64,000 bases of DNA, taken from Antilocapra americana. Taxonomy: Eukaryota > Chordata > Mammalia > Artiodactyla > Antilocapridae. The notes under the pieces were generated by a model that did no database searches, was not told the DNA's origin, and was given only the letters and a program-made list of their open reading frames with translations. Both the position numbers and the translations under genes were made by a program. Position 1 is the first letter of the stretch. Each line of letters opens with the position of its first letter. Positions 36,068 through 47,394 of the stretch are shown here, piece after piece. The DNA lies in contig ML661900.1 of NCBI GenBank assembly GCA_007570785.1, positions 7,565,570-7,629,569 of the forward strand, read 5' to 3'.

Positions 36068-36352
36068 GAGTCTGCTGTGGTCTGAGTGTCTGCATGCCCA
36101 AAGCAGAACCTTCATGAATGAGGTTTGTGCCCTTATAAAAGAGACTCCAGAGAGCTCCCTCACCCCTTTTACTATATGAAGATACAGTTAAAAAAAAAAA
36201 AAAGCCCCTACCTATGAACCAGGAAGTGGGCTCTCACTAGACAGAATCTGCCAACACCTTGATCTTCCCAGCCCCCAGAACTGAATTTGTGTTGTTTCTA
36301 AGATACCAAGTCTCTGGTGTTTTGGTGTAGAAAGCTGAAGGGACTAAGACCG
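36068..36352 (+). repeat. MaLR-like LTR
   Basis: 'gcccttataaaagagactcc', 'agagagctccctcacccctt', 'atgaaccaggaagtgggctc' and 'ctgccaacaccttgatcttc' follow the MaLR/MST-like LTR pattern. An A-run interrupts it at 36189-36203. Confidence 0.6.
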
Positions 36353-38534
36353 AGTTTAATAAATCTAATGAAATTTGGGCCTTGAATTCTACTTCAAAGA
36401 GATTTTAGAAAAGCAAAAATTACATAATTTAAGAAGCTCAAAATATAAACAAGATGTTAAATTTTTTTCTTAAAATCTTACATTTTACTTTTAGGAGTAA
36501 ATGATTTTTATATTCAGTTGAGAGTTTCATTCAGAAATATCTACAGGGCACCCATTAGGTGCCAGACACGGAGACAGAACTGTCATCACTTGGAAGACGC
36601 TTGTAGTCGAGCTGCAGAAACGGTTGCATCAGAAAGTAGAGACCCAGCTGGCACCTTGCTATGCAGACACCAAGCTGCCCAGAATATACTCACTGGCCTT
36701 TCGCTGATTCAGGCCTCTCTGGGGTTTAACGTGAGTGACACAGTGGGGCCACGTGTGGCATTATTGTGTGTGTGTGTGTGCGATCGCACAGGCTGGTAAG
36801 GTAGACTGGCGCAAATCTCCCAAAGGGGACATCTCTCAAATACAATAACTAACGCTGTCACTTGGATGTGTCCCTTGAAGGTAGCAGTCACATGCCAGAC
36901 TGAATATAGACAAGCATAAGCCAGAAGAAGGATGAGTGGAGAGGGGAAGTTTACTCCTTATACAGATGGAAGTCCCAGTAAGCCCTTAGAGCTGCCTCTC
37001 AATGCTCCTTGCCTGGGACTAGGGGAACGTAACTGCCAGCCTCATCCACTGGACAGATTTGTGGGCAGTTTCTATTAGATATCCTTTTCCTTCCTGTCAC
37101 TTCTCATTTTTCCACAGCAGCCGGACGATGCTGTTACTGCCACGGGGCTCTCCCCAGATCTAGTCAGGCTCGAGAGAAGCAGGAAAACCATCTTGTTCTG
37201 ATATTAAATAGGAGCCTCTGGGGGTGATGTACACGGCACACTGTGTTCTTTCGACTTGTTTCAGATGAGAAAAAAGTAACGTCTGTGTGTGTTGGGTGGT
37301 GGTTTTAAGACATTTCATTTCTGAAAACATAGCGATAATAACAAGTGACAAAAAGAAAGGTTCCCCCGGTTCCTCCCCTGACTTCTAATGAACCAGAGCT
37401 AGTTCTCCCCCTGGGGAGCCCTTTCCTGCTTGGCTCTCGTTGAGCCCTCAGGAGAGTGTTCCTTCTGGTAATTTCTCACACCTTGCATGTGTTTTCCTGG
37501 GGGCCAATATTTTCCTCCGTTCCAGGCTTCTCCCTCTTCCCATTTGCTCCTCTGCACTCCAGAAAATCAGATTTGCTGGGAATACCAGGGACTGCAGAGA
37601 CAGCTGACCTGGGGACAGGAAGGCCTTTGTGATCTCCCAGGAACTGTCTATCGACTGAGCCCCGGGTCACCCTGTGTTAACTGCCTCTGCTGTCTCTCGG
37701 AGAGAAATTTCATACTTATTCTGCAGTGGCCACCCATAGGAGTAACCAAATATGACAGAATTTCAATACTAAATTAAAAAAGCTGTTGCTCCCCAACTCT
37801 AATTACTTCAGCAATTCTGAAATTGATATTTCACTTTTACAAATCATGTTAAGACAAAACACTGAAGTTTGAAAGATACAAACATCCTCAAAGAACAAAG
37901 AGACAAAATGCTCATCCTTACCCCTCCCCATCTTACCCCACAGCCCCCTCCTCAGACACAAAGGTGTGCAGAAGAGAGACAGAAATTGCCCATAATCACG
38001 CTCTGCCTTTCTACTGTACGTCCAATATGTGCTGTCATTATTTCAGTGTTTGAAGCTCTCACGGCAGCATTGCCAGGGCAGATAATGGGGCCTATTATTT
38101 TCAATGAGCTCCATCAGAGGTTTCAATTTGCCCGCTATCACTTGAACAAAGACACATTGGGAAGCAACACTACTTTCTTGTCATCAAAATGGCTGTGAGT
38201 TTGTGTGAAGCTAAAGAACACCCCTTTTTTCCTTTTCAGCCCTGTTGGATTTGAAAGGGCCAAGAAAGGCAGTTTACAAAGAGGCAAGCCTGACTCCTTG
38301 CCGAGTGCCCTTTGCCCTGGCCAGATAAATATACGTGTTTTATTGAATCAATAAGTTCAGCAAAGTAAAACCTGCCTCTACCATGATTTCCTATTTCTAC
38401 CCAGAAATACGATCCCATGGAAAATATCTTTCAGTAGAATTAGAAACAGCAACCAAAAAACCAAAGCAAAATAAATAAATAAATCGCCTGCCAACATGGA
38501 AGTTGTTTAAAGAGTGGTTGAGTTTAGGTGAATT
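36353..38534. other. Mostly unique sequence; no gene recognised
   Basis: 36528-36600 has an L2-like antisense start ('acccattaggtgccagacac'). A short GT run with GCGATCGC lies at 36765-36787. 37990-38210 is repeat-free and may be conserved noncoding DNA. Reading frames up to 109 codons lack domains. The intact L1 inserted at the right edge. Confidence 0.4.
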
Positions 38535-38551
38535 AAAAGATTCTGGCTCAG
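38535..38551 (+). repeat. L1 target-site duplication, left copy
   Basis: AAAAGATTCTGGCTCAG, identical to 43943-43959. The base pair step before it (AATT|AAAA) gives a bottom-strand nick site TTTT/AA, the preferred L1 endonuclease site. Confidence 0.97.
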
Positions 38552-38852
38552 AAACTAAGATGGCGGAGGAATAGGACGGGGAGAACACTCTCTCCCCAAT
38601 AAATATACCAAAAGAACTTTTAAAGGCCAAGCAAACTCCAAAAAACAGGAACTGAAAGCTGGCAGAGGACATTCGGCATCTGGAGAGGCGACCCAGTGCC
38701 GACGTGAGGAGTAACAGTGAGGAAACCTAGACTCACCCACCAGAAAACCACAAAAGCCTTTCCGCCCTGGAAACTTCGGCAAACCACGCATCCAACCCCT
38801 CCCATAGAGAGGAATCCCCACAATAAAGGGACAACACAGCAAGACAAACAAG
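38552..38852 (+). promoter_or_regulatory. L1 5'UTR / internal promoter with YY1-like site
   Basis: The element starts right after the target duplication with AAACTAAGATGGCGG. AAGATGGCGG (38557-38566) fits the YY1 site that positions transcription at the start of other mammalian L1s. At about 300 bases the 5'UTR is short compared with the ~900 of human L1. Because the extreme 5' end looks genuine, the shortness probably reflects this lineage or an internal deletion rather than 5' truncation. Promoter activity is inferred. Confidence 0.7.
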
Positions 38853-39776
38853 ATGAAAAGGCAGAGAAATACCCAGCAAGTAAAGGAACAGGATAAATAC
38901 CCCCTAGACCAAACAAAAGACGAAGAGATAGGAAGTCTACCTGACAAAGAATTCCGAATAATGATAGTGAAAATGATCCAAAACCTGGAAAATAAGTTGG
39001 AGTTGCAGCTCAATAACCTGCAGGCAAGGATTGAGAAGATGCAGGTAAGCTTTAACAAGGACTTAGAAGAAATGAAAAAGAGACAAAATACAATGAATAA
39101 TGCAATAAATGAGATCAAAAACACCCTGGAGGGAACCAACAGTAGAATAACAGAGATAGAAGACAGAATAAGTGAGGTAGAAGACAGAATGACAGAAATA
39201 AATGAAACAGAAAGGAAAAATGAAAAAAGAATTAAAAGAAATGAAGACAACCTTAGAGACCTCTGGGACAATATTAAACGCACCAATATTCGAATCATAG
39301 GAGTCCCAGAAGAAGAAGACAAAAAGAAAGACCATCAGAAAATTCTTGAAGAGATAATTGTAGAAAACTTCCCTAAATTGGGGAAGCAAATAGCCACTCA
39401 GGTCCAAGAAACACAGAGAGTCCCAAATAGAATGAACCCCAAGCGGGACACCCCAAGACACATATTAATCAAATTGGCAAATATCAAATACAAAGACCAA
39501 ATATTAAAAGCAGCAAGGGAGAAGCAAAAGATAACTCACAAGGGGAATCCCATAAGGATAACAGCTGATCTCTCAACAGAAACGCTCCAGGCCAGAAGGG
39601 AATGGCAAAACATACTTAAAGTCATGGAAGAAAACAATCTACAACCCCGACTACTCTACCCAGCAAGGATCTCATTCAAATTTGAAGAATTCAAAATTTT
39701 CTCAGACAAGCAGAAACTGAGAGAATTCAGCAACACCAAACCAGCCCTCCAACGAATGCTAAAGGATCTTTCCTAG
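38853..39776 (+). CDS. ORF1: L1 ORF1p, RNA-binding protein (307 aa)
   Basis: Trimeric RNA chaperone that coats L1 RNA in cytoplasmic particles. The sequence shows a short basic N-terminus, a coiled coil from about residue 43 to 135 with heptad-like ITEIEDRISEVEDRM at 99-113, an RRM from about 144 to 237 containing the conserved IRIIGVPEE start and PRHI (201-204), and a C-terminal domain from 238 with the highly conserved LQARREW (245-251). It is 307 residues against 338 in human, mainly because the N-terminus is shorter. The start at 38853 has A at -3 and gives the full coiled coil. ORF2 follows 51 bases later in the same frame. No stop or frameshift is present. Confidence 0.95.
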   Translation: MKRQRNTQQVKEQDKYPLDQTKDEEIGSLPDKEFRIMIVKMIQNLENKLELQLNNLQARIEKMQVSFNKDLEEMKKRQNTMNNAINEIKNTLEGTNSRITEIEDRISEVEDRMTEINETERKNEKRIKRNEDNLRDLWDNIKRTNIRIIGVPEEEDKKKDHQKILEEIIVENFPKLGKQIATQVQETQRVPNRMNPKRDTPRHILIKLANIKYKDQILKAAREKQKITHKGNPIRITADLSTETLQARREWQNILKVMEENNLQPRLLYPARISFKFEEFKIFSDKQKLREFSNTKPALQRMLKDLS

Positions 39777-39827
39777 ATAGGAAACACCGATGGGATAGAT
39801 AATCTGGAACCCAAAACAATAAAATAA
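39777..39827 (+). other. L1 inter-ORF spacer
   Basis: 51 bases between the ORF1 stop and the ORF2 start. Both ORFs are in the same frame. A TAA at 39825-39827 directly abuts the ORF2 ATG, so read-through of the ORF1 stop would still not fuse the proteins. ORF2 is therefore expected to depend on reinitiation, as known for other L1s. Confidence 0.9.
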
Positions 39828-42800
39828 ATGGCAGCGGGATCATACTTATCAATAATTACCTTAAATGTAAACAGGCTGAATGCCCCAACCAAAAGACAAA
39901 GACTGGCCCATTGGATACAGAAACAAGACCCCTATATATGTTGTCTACAAGAGACCCACCTCAAACATAGGGACACATATAGACTGAAAGTTAAAGGCTG
40001 GAAAAAGATATTCCATGCAAATAAAGACCAAAAGAAAGCAGGAGTGGCAATACTCATATCTGATAAAGTAGACTTTAAAATAAAGGCAGTGAAAAGAGAT
40101 AAAGATGGACATTACATAATGATCAAAGGATCAATCGAGGAAGAAGAAATAACAATTATAAATATTTATGCACCTAACATAGGAGCTCCACAATATGTAA
40201 GGCAAATGCTAACAAATATGAAAGGGGAAATCAACAACAACACAATAATAGCAGGAGACTTTAATACACCACTCACACCAATGGATAGATCAACTAGACA
40301 GAAAAGTAACAAGGAAATTCAAACTTTAAATGAAACAATAGACCAACTAGACCTAATTGATATCTATAGGTCATTCCACCCCAAAACAAGGAATTTCACC
40401 TTTTTCTCAAGTGCACACGGGACCTTCTCCAGGATAGATCACATCCTGGGCCATAAATCTAACCTTGATAAATTCAAAAATATTGAAATCATCCCAAGCA
40501 TCTTTTCTGACCACAATGCAGTGAGATTAGATATCAACTACAGGAGAAAACCTCTCAAAACTTCCAACATATGGAGGCTCAACAACACACTGCTGAATAA
40601 CCAACAAATCGCAGAAGAAATTAAAACTGAAATTCAGTTATGCATGGAAACGAATGAAAATGAAAACACAACAGCTCAAAACCTATGGGACACTGTGAAA
40701 GCAATGCTAAGGGGAAAGTTCATAGCAATACAAGCTCACCTCAGGAAACAAGAGAAAAATCAAATAAATGACCTTACTATACACCTAAAGCAACTAGAAA
40801 GGGAAGAGATGCAGAAGCCCAGGTCTAGTAGAAGGAAAGAAATCTTAAAGATCAGGGCAGAAATTAATGCAAAGGAATCAAAAGTGACCATAGCAAAAAT
40901 CAACCAAGCCAAAAGCTGGTTCTTTGAGAAGATAAATAAAATTGACAAACCGTTAGCCAGACTCATCAAGAAACAAAGGGAGAAGAACCAAATCAACAGA
41001 ATTAGAAATGAAAACGGAGAGATCACAACAGAAAACACAGAAATACAAAGGATCATAAGAGACTATTATCAGCAACTATATGCAAATAAACTGGACAATT
41101 TGGATGAAATGGACAAATTCCTAGAAAAGTACAACTTTCCAAGACTAAACCAGGAAGAGATAGATAATATTAATAGACCCATCACAAGCATGGAAATTGA
41201 AACCGTAATCAGAAATCTTCCAAAAAACAAAAGCCCAGGACCAGATGGCTTCACAGCTGAATTCAACCAAAAATTTAGAGAAGAGCTAACACCTATTCTA
41301 CTCAAACTCTTCCAGAAAATTGCAGACGAAGGTAAACTTCCAAACTCATTCTATGAGGCCTCCATCACCCTAATTCCAAAACCTGGCAAAGATGCCACAA
41401 AAAAAGAAAACTACAGGCCAATATCACTGATGAACTTAGACGCAAAAATCCTCAACAAAATTCTAGCAAATAGAATCCAACAACACATCAAAAAGATCAT
41501 ACATCATGATCAAGTAGGCTTTATCCCAGGGATGCAAGGATTCTTCAATATTCGTAAATCGATCAATGTAATACACCACATTAACAAATTGAAAAATAAA
41601 AATCACATGATTATCTCAATAGATGCAGAGAAAGCCTTTGACAAAATTCAACATCCATTTATGATAAAAACCCTCCAAAAAGCAGGAATAGAAGGAACAT
41701 ACCTCAACATAATAAAAGCTATATATGACAAACCCACAGCAAACATTATCCTCAATGGTGAAAAGCTGGAAGCATTCCCCCTGAAATCAGGGACAAGACA
41801 AGGGTGCCCACTCTCACCACTACTATTCAACATAGTTTTGGAAGTCTTGGCCACAGCAATCAGAGCAGATAAAGAAATCAAAGGAATCCAGATTGGAAAA
41901 GAAGAAGTAAAACTCTCTCTGTTTGCAGATGACATGATCCTCTATATTGAAAACCCTAAAGACTCTACGAGAAAATTGCTAGAGCTAATCAGTGAATATA
42001 GCAAAGTTTCAGGATACAAAATCAACACACAGAAATCCCTGGCATTCCTATACACTAACAGTGAGAAATCAGAAAGAGAAATTAAGGAAACAATTCCATT
42101 CACCATCGAAACAAAAAGAATAAAATACTTAGGAGTATTTCTACCTAAAGAATCAAAAGACTTGTATATAGAAAACTATAAAACACTGATGAAAGAAATC
42201 AAGGAGAACACAAACAGATGGAGAAATGTACCGTGTTCATGGATTGGAAGAATCAATATAGTGAAAATGAGTATACTACCTAAAGCAATCTATAGATTCA
42301 ATGCAATTCCTATCAAGCTACCAGAGGTCTTCTTCAAAGAATTAGAACAAATAATTTCTCAATTTGTATGGAAATACAAAAAACCTCGTATAGCCAAAGC
42401 AATCTTGAGAAAGAAGAATGGAACTGGCGGAATCAACCTACCTGACTTTAGGCTATACTACAAATCCACAGTCATTAAGACAGTATGGTACTGGCACAAA
42501 GACAGAAACATAGATCAATGGAACAGAATAGAAAGCCCAGAGATAAATCCACGCATCTATGGACACCTTATCTTTGACAAAGGAGCCAAGAATATACAAT
42601 GGAGAAAAGACAACCTCTTTAACAAGTGGTGCTGGGAAAACTGGACAGCCACTTGTAAAAGAATGAAACTAGATCACTTTCTAACACCATACACAAAGAT
42701 AAACTCAAAATGGATTAAAGATCTAAGCATAAGACCAGAAACTATAAAACTCCTAGAGGATAACATAGGCAAAACACTCTCTGCTATAATCCAAAGCGGG

Positions 42801-43646
42801 ATACTCCATGACCCACCTCCCAGAATATTGGAAATAAAAACACGAATAAACAAATGGGACCTAATTAAAATTAAAAGCTTTTGCACAACAAAGGAAACTA
42901 TAAGCAAGGTGAAAAGACAGCCTTCAGAATGGGAGAAAATAATAGCCAATGAAGCAACAGACAAACAATTAATCTCAAAAATATACAAACAACTCCTGCA
43001 GCTCCATTCTAGAAAAATAAACAACCCAATTAAAAAGTGGGCCAAAGAACTTAACAGACATTTCTCCAAAGAAGATATAAAAATGGCTAACAAACACATG
43101 AAAAGATGCTCAACATCACTCATTATCAGAGAAATGCAAATCAAAACCACAATGAGGTACCACTTTACACCAGTCAGAATGGCTGCCATCCAAAAGTCTA
43201 CAAGCAATAAATGCTGGAGAGGATGTGGAGAAAAGGGAACCCTCTTACACTGTTGGTGGGAATGCAAACTAGTACAGCCACTATGGAAAACAGTGTGGAG
43301 GTTCCTTAAAAAGCTGCAAATAGACCTGCCATATGACCCGGCAATCCCACTGCTGGGCATATACACCGAGGAAACCAGAATTGAAAGAGCCACGTGCACC
43401 CCAATGTTCATCGCTGCATTGTTTACAATAGCCAGGACATGGAAGCAACCTAGATGCCCATCAACTGACGAATGGATAAGAAAGCTGTGGTATATATACA
43501 CAATGGAATATTACTCAGCAGTAAAAAAAAATTCATTTGAAGCAATTCTACTCAGAAGGACGAAACTGGAGCCCATTATCCAGAGTGAAGTAAGCCAGAA
43601 GCAAAAACAACAATACAGTATATTAACACATATATATGGAATTTAG
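39828..43646 (+). CDS. ORF2: L1 ORF2p, endonuclease-reverse transcriptase (1272 aa)
   Basis: Nicks chromosomal DNA and primes reverse transcription of L1 RNA there; it can also mobilise other RNAs. The N-terminal APE-type endonuclease keeps the recognisable active-site residues: N13, E42, Y114, D144 and N146 (GDFN), T191, D204 and S227-D228-H229, each one position earlier than in human. The RT domain has the SPGPDGF block and FADD at 699-702. The C-terminal Cys-rich motif CX3CX7HX4C spans 1129-1146. Length is close to human (1275). No stop, frameshift or lost key residue is seen. The start at 39828 matches the usual position just before the endonuclease. Activity is likely but unproven. Confidence 0.96.
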   Translation: MAAGSYLSIITLNVNRLNAPTKRQRLAHWIQKQDPYICCLQETHLKHRDTYRLKVKGWKKIFHANKDQKKAGVAILISDKVDFKIKAVKRDKDGHYIMIKGSIEEEEITIINIYAPNIGAPQYVRQMLTNMKGEINNNTIIAGDFNTPLTPMDRSTRQKSNKEIQTLNETIDQLDLIDIYRSFHPKTRNFTFFSSAHGTFSRIDHILGHKSNLDKFKNIEIIPSIFSDHNAVRLDINYRRKPLKTSNIWRLNNTLLNNQQIAEEIKTEIQLCMETNENENTTAQNLWDTVKAMLRGKFIAIQAHLRKQEKNQINDLTIHLKQLEREEMQKPRSSRRKEILKIRAEINAKESKVTIAKINQAKSWFFEKINKIDKPLARLIKKQREKNQINRIRNENGEITTENTEIQRIIRDYYQQLYANKLDNLDEMDKFLEKYNFPRLNQEEIDNINRPITSMEIETVIRNLPKNKSPGPDGFTAEFNQKFREELTPILLKLFQKIADEGKLPNSFYEASITLIPKPGKDATKKENYRPISLMNLDAKILNKILANRIQQHIKKIIHHDQVGFIPGMQGFFNIRKSINVIHHINKLKNKNHMIISIDAEKAFDKIQHPFMIKTLQKAGIEGTYLNIIKAIYDKPTANIILNGEKLEAFPLKSGTRQGCPLSPLLFNIVLEVLATAIRADKEIKGIQIGKEEVKLSLFADDMILYIENPKDSTRKLLELISEYSKVSGYKINTQKSLAFLYTNSEKSEREIKETIPFTIETKRIKYLGVFLPKESKDLYIENYKTLMKEIKENTNRWRNVPCSWIGRINIVKMSILPKAIYRFNAIPIKLPEVFFKELEQIISQFVWKYKKPRIAKAILRKKNGTGGINLPDFRLYYKSTVIKTVWYWHKDRNIDQWNRIESPEINPRIYGHLIFDKGAKNIQWRKDNLFNKWCWENWTATCKRMKLDHFLTPYTKINSKWIKDLSIRPETIKLLEDNIGKTLSAIIQSGILHDPPPRILEIKTRINKWDLIKIKSFCTTKETISKVKRQPSEWEKIIANEATDKQLISKIYKQLLQLHSRKINNPIKKWAKELNRHFSKEDIKMANKHMKRCSTSLIIREMQIKTTMRYHFTPVRMAAIQKSTSNKCWRGCGEKGTLLHCWWECKLVQPLWKTVWRFLKKLQIDLPYDPAIPLLGIYTEETRIERATCTPMFIAALFTIARTWKQPRCPSTDEWIRKLWYIYTMEYYSAVKKNSFEAILLRRTKLEPIIQSEVSQKQKQQYSILTHIYGI

Positions 43647-43840
43647 AAAGACAGTAATGAGAACCCAACATGGGAGACAACAAAAGGAACGCAGATGTAT
43701 AGAATAGACTTGTGGACTTTGTGGATGAGGGTAAGGGTGGGATGATATGGGAGAAGGGCATTGAAGCATGTTAATTGTCATGTGTCTAATCAATCGCCAG
43801 CCCAGGATTGATGCTCGGGACTGGTGCAGCGAGATTTCCC

Positions 43841-43866
43841 GGGGGGGAGGGAGGAGGGAGGGGGGA
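43841..43866 (+). promoter_or_regulatory. G-tract in the L1 3'UTR (G-quadruplex candidate)
   Basis: Runs of G7, G3, G3 and G6 separated by one to a few bases. G-rich tracts in the 3'UTR are a known shared feature of mammalian L1s. The twin-primed L1 carries the complementary C-rich strand at 6497-6520. Confidence 0.85.
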
Positions 43867-43942
43867 CCCGGAGGGGAAGCATATGTAAACCCATGGTGAT
43901 ATCATGACAATGTATGGCAAAAACAATAATAATAAAAAAAAA

Positions 43943-43959
43943 AAAAGATTCTGGCTCAG
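43943..43959 (+). repeat. L1 target-site duplication, right copy
   Basis: Identical over 17 bases to 38535-38551, directly after the A-tail. The first four A's could also belong to the tail; the left copy shows they are part of the target. Confidence 0.97.
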
Positions 43960-44254
43960 CTTTGAAATCTCTTTTCCAACCCGTTTCTGACCCTTCTTCC
44001 CTAAACTTGAGAACTTTTCCTTTGTCTTTACATCTGTTGCAACTTGAGCTCAGTCCCAAAGCTTCTTTTGTCTGAATATTTACAAAACCTTACTAGTTAC
44101 CCTTTATGAGACTGTAACAAGACTACTTGTCTAACTTCCTAACTGTTGGGCAACTTTGGGATTGGTAAAATATATTTTCTGAGGGTTATAAATATGTGAG
44201 TCTATAAAACAAGTTCACATATATTAACAGTTCTAACAGTTCGTTGAAGCATTT

Positions 44255-44450
44255 CAATTTTTGAGCACGTATTATGTCCCTGCTGTTACATATTTACTCG
44301 TTTAATCCTCATAATAACTCATGAGAAAGAGTGCTGTTGTTATCCTCATCTGTGCACGAGAACATCCTTGAGGCCTAGAAAGATCAAATCACTTGATAAG
44401 AGTGACTCTACAAGCAAGCACCAGAATAGGAATCGAAACCTTACAACCTC
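44255..44450 (+). repeat. MIR SINE fragment
   Basis: 'tttaatcctcataataactc' and 'tccttgaggcctagaaagat' resemble MIR in plus orientation. Confidence 0.65.
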
Positions 44451-45174
44451 ATTCCAGGGTCCATGAACCATGGGAGGCCTCTATGCATAACTGAGCCACT
44501 GTAGAGCTGTTTGAAATACTAATCAATTTTTCCTTCTTCTTGCTTATCCTCTTCACTCCTCTCAACCTGTCCCTTCTTTCCCTTAAGTATCTCTGTTCAA
44601 GCACTTAGTGGGCTCCTGGTGTGTGTCCTCAAGTTTACAGAGTAGGAAACAGAAGTAGCCTGACAATCTGCTTTAGTGTTTTCAAATGCATAGATTTTAT
44701 TAGATGCATTGTTTTAGATGTCCGTGTCAAAAGCATAAAAATGGAGGCAATGCATTTGAGAGGGAGAAGGAGAGAAAATAAGGATTTTTAGAGACGTGGT
44801 GAACCTGTAGGATTCATACAGGAATGAAAGATGGCTCAGCCAAGTTCCTTCCAGCAGGGAACTCTGTGGTGTGTTCAAAAGCTCTGTGAACACTATATCA
44901 TAATTTGCAAAACATCCAGGCTTTGCTCCAGTGAGGTCTGTCCAAAGTCCGAAGCCAAGTTTTGAACTGGGCTGCCTTCCCACAAGTTGCAAGGGAGCGC
45001 TGGCCTTCGTGGGAAACCCCCAGTGCAGTCCCAGAGGATGTGGTGCCTTTCTCTGCCTGCAGACGCAGACCTGGCTTGGCTCTTTACAATTTATCCCTAT
45101 AATTTAATCCTGCAATATTCCAGAACACCCATCATTACAAGAGAAGGAGGGATGATGGAGGAAAGAGAGTGGTA
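44451..45174. other. No gene or repeat recognised
   Basis: Short frames on both strands without domains. Confidence 0.4.
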
Positions 45175-45192
45175 CTGAATAGAAATAGTTTA

Positions 45193-45322
45193 GTAGCTTT
45201 TTTCGGGGAGGAGGGAGCTGTGTCACACGGCATGTGTGATCTTATTTCCGGACCAGAGATCACACTTGCACCCCCTGCACTGGAAGTGTGGAATCTTAAC
45301 CACCAGGCCACCAGGGAAGTCC
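45193..45322 (-). mobile_element. CHR-type SINE with perfect target duplication
   Basis: Minus copy ending 'ccaggccaccagggaagtcc'. CTGAATAGAAATAGTTTA is present at both sides without mismatch (45175-45192 and 45323-45340; the first two bases could be shared with the SINE end). This suggests a fairly late insertion for this SINE type. Confidence 0.88.
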
Positions 45323-45340
45323 CTGAATAGAAATAGTTTA

Positions 45341-46184
45341 AGTTCCTCTGAGCTAGGATAGTGATTAGATACAGCCTTATTTTGCCAGCTTCATTTTCTG
45401 CTGTGCTTGAAAAAATTACAGTTAGACTTTGGGTATAGGTAGGAAGGAATGCTATACAGCTAGTCTGACCATTTCAGTGATCAGCTTAGTAAGTTTAGGT
45501 TACTGCAAAGTAAATTGACTTATAATATTATTGTCAATGAAGAATGATTGGAAATGTTTAAAATGACCATAGTATGGCAGTGAAAAAAAAAATCAATGTT
45601 TTCAAAATACTATTTGACCTCTAGTTTATGTGGGGGCTTCTGGGAGGCACACATAGGAAAAGGTATTCTATTGATCTGTGTGTCAAATATGCTCAGTTAA
45701 ATGTGGATAAAGTTATGATATTTATTTATTATCTCATTGCAAAAAAGGGTGGAGATGACAATGTCTGAAACAGTCTAGCAAAGATAACGTCCACGATGAA
45801 TAAATATGGCCATAACTACTTATCAACCTTAGTTTGGCTCTATCCCCATTGTATTCTAGTCACCTCAGCACCCAAGAATTCGCATTCGTTTCTAACAGAT
45901 CAAGAGTGCCTACATTTTTAAGGACTTATTTTTAGGATAAAACACATGACAGTCACCACCTTCCTACCATATACAACAGTCATACTTCTAGTAACCATTT
46001 TTAAAAGAAAATACATAAATAGATACAGGTGGTCAGATAACTACAATAACTTCACAGGCTGGCAGTCATTGATTCGTTCACCTAGCCTATGCTGTAACTG
46101 ACGATTTAAGCTTTTCTAAAAACCACTGGATTTTAAACCTTTTCTGTAAAGATCATTCTAACTTAGTCATGTATAGGCACAAGT
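45341..46184. other. No gene or repeat recognised
   Basis: AT-rich sequence without a credible reading frame. Confidence 0.4.
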
Positions 46185-46230
46185 TAAACACAGTGTCTGG
46201 AATACAGTAGGTGCTTAGTAAATGTTTCCT
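46185..46230 (+). repeat. L2/MIR 3'-end fragment
   Basis: 'acacagtgtctggaatacag' plus 'taggtgcttagtaaatgttt' is the typical end of these old elements. Confidence 0.5.
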
Positions 46231-46344
46231 GGGGGATGATCAAATATTTTTATTCAAAGGAGGGTAAGCTAGAGAACACAGATTATGAAAGGGGTTGGGG
46301 AAGGTTGCCTGCCTAAGTTTGTGGTAGTGATGGAGAGAACAGCA

Positions 46345-46560
46345 CTTGGTTAGTTAACAAACATGTATACTGTGCTTACTATATAATGCCTTTTATAAAA
46401 CTGGCAGAATTCAAATTATCTCATAAATATGATTAATCCTCACAACAACCCCCATGAATTGTTGCTATTTTTACTGCTGTCTTCTGTACTTTACAGATGA
46501 GTAAGCTAAGGCACATCTGAGAGGAAGATTTGCTGAAGGTTACATTATGAGTTTATCAAT
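46345..46560 (+). repeat. MIR SINE
   Basis: 'ttaatcctcacaacaacccc', 'tttacagatgagtaagctaa' and 'gaaggttacattatgag' match MIR in plus orientation. Confidence 0.78.
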
Positions 46561-47394
46561 GAAAATCTTTAGTTTTTTCCACCATCCTGTATTTATATAG
46601 ATGATTTGGGTTTATTGGAAATGATGGGTGAGTTTGTTGATGACCTACAAATCAAATGAAGTCTAAATGTACTTTTTTAAGTAAGACTGCCCATTTCCCC
46701 CACACATTCCTCTGCTGTAAAACAGCTAGGGGAGGGGGTATTTCAGAGCTAGGTGTCTTGGACTCCAGATTTAAGACAAATATTTTGAACCATGGCTTAC
46801 TCTATAGAAGTCCATGCCAGCAGTTTACCAAACAGCTTAATAGATGTGGTAATTCACAAATCACTTTCACTTATATAGCAGCAAAAGCTATTTTAAAATA
46901 TAACTGTCCAGGGATTTTCCCAGACACCTGCCCAACCAATTCAGCCTGTCAAATTATCAGATTATGCGGACAAATGGGAACCACGCAAATTAAGTGCTAA
47001 AAGGTAGCTTAACGACTATTAAAGCAAAAAAGATCTGGCGGTATTGGTTGACTACAAGTTCAAAGATTATGACAAGACTTTTAAAAAGATAATGCTATTT
47101 TATAATAAATTACTAGATGTACATTATCTGGTTGGTGGGGGGTGATGGGTCTAAATTTGAAGTATCTGTTTTAATTTAGGCTCCTTATTTGAAAGGAGGA
47201 AAATGACAGATTTAGATTCCTCACAAAAGGTATGCTAGGGAAGACAGAGCAATTCTAAATTGAAACAGTTAAAGGGCTAGGAAACCTTTGCCTTGACAAA
47301 GGGAAGAAAACTCACAACAGTTGTCTTAGAATATATAAAAGAGAATCTGTAGTGAGGATAAAAATTTTCACTTCAGAGTCTTGCCTTTCTGTCT
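46561..47394. other. No gene or repeat recognised
   Basis: The 114-codon frame at 46656-47000 has no recognisable domain and is probably chance. Confidence 0.4.

Larger units (their letters stand above)
38552..43942 (+). mobile_element. Full-length L1 with both ORFs open
   Basis: A complete non-LTR retrotransposon of bovine L1 type, about 5.4 kb: 5'UTR (38552-38852), ORF1 (38853-39776), 51-base spacer, ORF2 (39828-43646), 3'UTR with a G-tract (43841-43866), AATAAT-rich end and A-tail to about 43942. The 17-bp duplications at both sides are perfect. Neither ORF carries a stop or frameshift. These features point to a recent insertion and possible competence for retrotransposition, but activity is not shown by sequence. 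It lies in otherwise repeat-free DNA. Confidence 0.97.

Noticed and set aside
38555..39322. 255-codon open frame on the minus strand across the L1 5'UTR and ORF1
   Set aside because: It is the complement of a constrained, A-rich coding region and shows only a hydrophobic, low-information translation. I see no evidence for an antisense L1 protein here.
41648..43501. Minus-strand frames of 95-275 codons within L1 ORF2
   Set aside because: They are shadows of the sense ORF2 coding sequence.
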